Source of the DNA: Uliginosibacterium flavum
Lineage (GTDB): Bacteria > Pseudomonadota > Gammaproteobacteria > Burkholderiales > Rhodocyclaceae
NCBI RefSeq assembly: GCF_040566545.1
Contig: NZ_JBEWZI010000004.1
Span: forward strand, 124,001-188,000
Direction of reading: 5' to 3'
Length of the DNA: 64,000 bases
The stretch's first letter is position 1; every line of letters begins with the position of its first letter. Shown here piece after piece: positions 63,719-64,000 of this stretch. Under the pieces are notes generated by a model. The model searched no databases and was not told where the DNA came from. It was given only the letters and a program-made list of their open reading frames with translations. The translations under genes were made by a program, and so were the position numbers.

Positions 63719-64000
63719 ATGTACGAAATTGGTGAAGCTCATTCTCTGGCAGACCTGATTGAGGCGGCCCACTCCGTCGAAGCTCGTATGGAACGAAGCC
63801 AAGCGTGGTTCAGAGGACATGCGGACAGCAACTGGGGGCTTACACCATCGGCATTTAGAAAAGATGCAATTCTTGAATCTCAATTCGCAAATCTATTTAG
63901 ACTTTCAGCACCATCGATAGCACCCAACTGCCCAGAGCATACGGACTATGTTGGATGGCTGCCTCTCATGCAGCACTATGGACTCCCCACTCGGTTGCTC
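63719..64000 (+). CDS. FRG-domain protein (partial, runs off the right edge)
   Basis: 94 codons visible from the ATG at 63719 with AAAGGA 7 bases upstream. The FRG domain is clear: QAWFRGHADSNWGLTPSAFR at about 30-49, and WLPLMQHYGLPTRLL at the edge. Most FRG proteins have no assigned activity; some occur in phage-defence or mobile regions. Base composition is more AT-rich than the adjacent leu genes, which fits later acquisition. Divergent from leuC. Confidence 0.85.
   Translation, partial: MYEIGEAHSLADLIEAAHSVEARMERSQAWFRGHADSNWGLTPSAFRKDAILESQFANLFRLSAPSIAPNCPEHTDYVGWLPLMQHYGLPTRLL

Overview
The window is about 64 kb of GC-rich chromosome from a Gram-negative bacterium. It is most likely a betaproteobacterium of the Rhodocyclales type. 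This rests on the housekeeping order leuC-leuD-leuB-asd-fimV-truA-trpF-trpB-trpA-accD-folC-SPOR-cvpA-purF, on the PEP-CTERM surface proteins, and on the outer-membrane secretion systems. The genus is not determined, and the assignment is inferred from gene order and protein families rather than from a search.

Left part (1-19.1 kb): a two-partner secretion pair comes first, with a giant filamentous-haemagglutinin-like TpsA cut by the left edge and its TpsB transporter. Next are a secreted binding-protein-like protein and a PEP-CTERM protein, then an EpsA-like LuxR regulator, then a PEP-CTERM-anchored alkaline phosphatase. The exosortase that would process PEP-CTERM proteins is not in the window.

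Middle part (19.6-36.4 kb): a tightly packed eleven-gene operon encodes a mixed type II secretion / type IV pilus machine. It has pseudopilins, an inner-membrane GspF, a GspE ATPase, PilM/N/O/P-like assembly proteins and a secretin with an extra C-terminal domain. Downstream, on the opposite strand, are an extracellular nuclease, a 5'-nucleotidase and another PEP-CTERM protein. With the alkaline phosphatase these could form an extracellular DNA/phosphate-ester scavenging set: nuclease to nucleotides, nucleotidase and phosphatase to free phosphate. A decayed mobile-element ATPase lies beside initiator tRNA-fMet, followed by tRNA-Thr.

Right-middle (36.5-46.4 kb): a sensor kinase, a NarL-type regulator and a diguanylate cyclase are followed by cysS, a TPR protein, an L,D-transpeptidase, two cyclophilins and lpxH.

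Right part (46.5-63.6 kb, minus strand): a large conserved housekeeping block covers purF, cvpA, SPOR, folC, accD, trpA/B/F, truA, a CbiQ-like membrane protein, fimV, asd, leuB, leuD and leuC. A partial FRG-domain gene starts at the right edge.

The items I would look at first are: a threonine/lysine/valine-rich leader peptide and RNA stem before asd; a heptamer-repeat palindrome lying in frame inside a pseudopilin leader; an 80-residue module shared by the end of the nuclease and the start of the adjacent nucleotidase; the hybrid secretion operon itself; and a strong terminator inside the start of the CbiQ-like gene.
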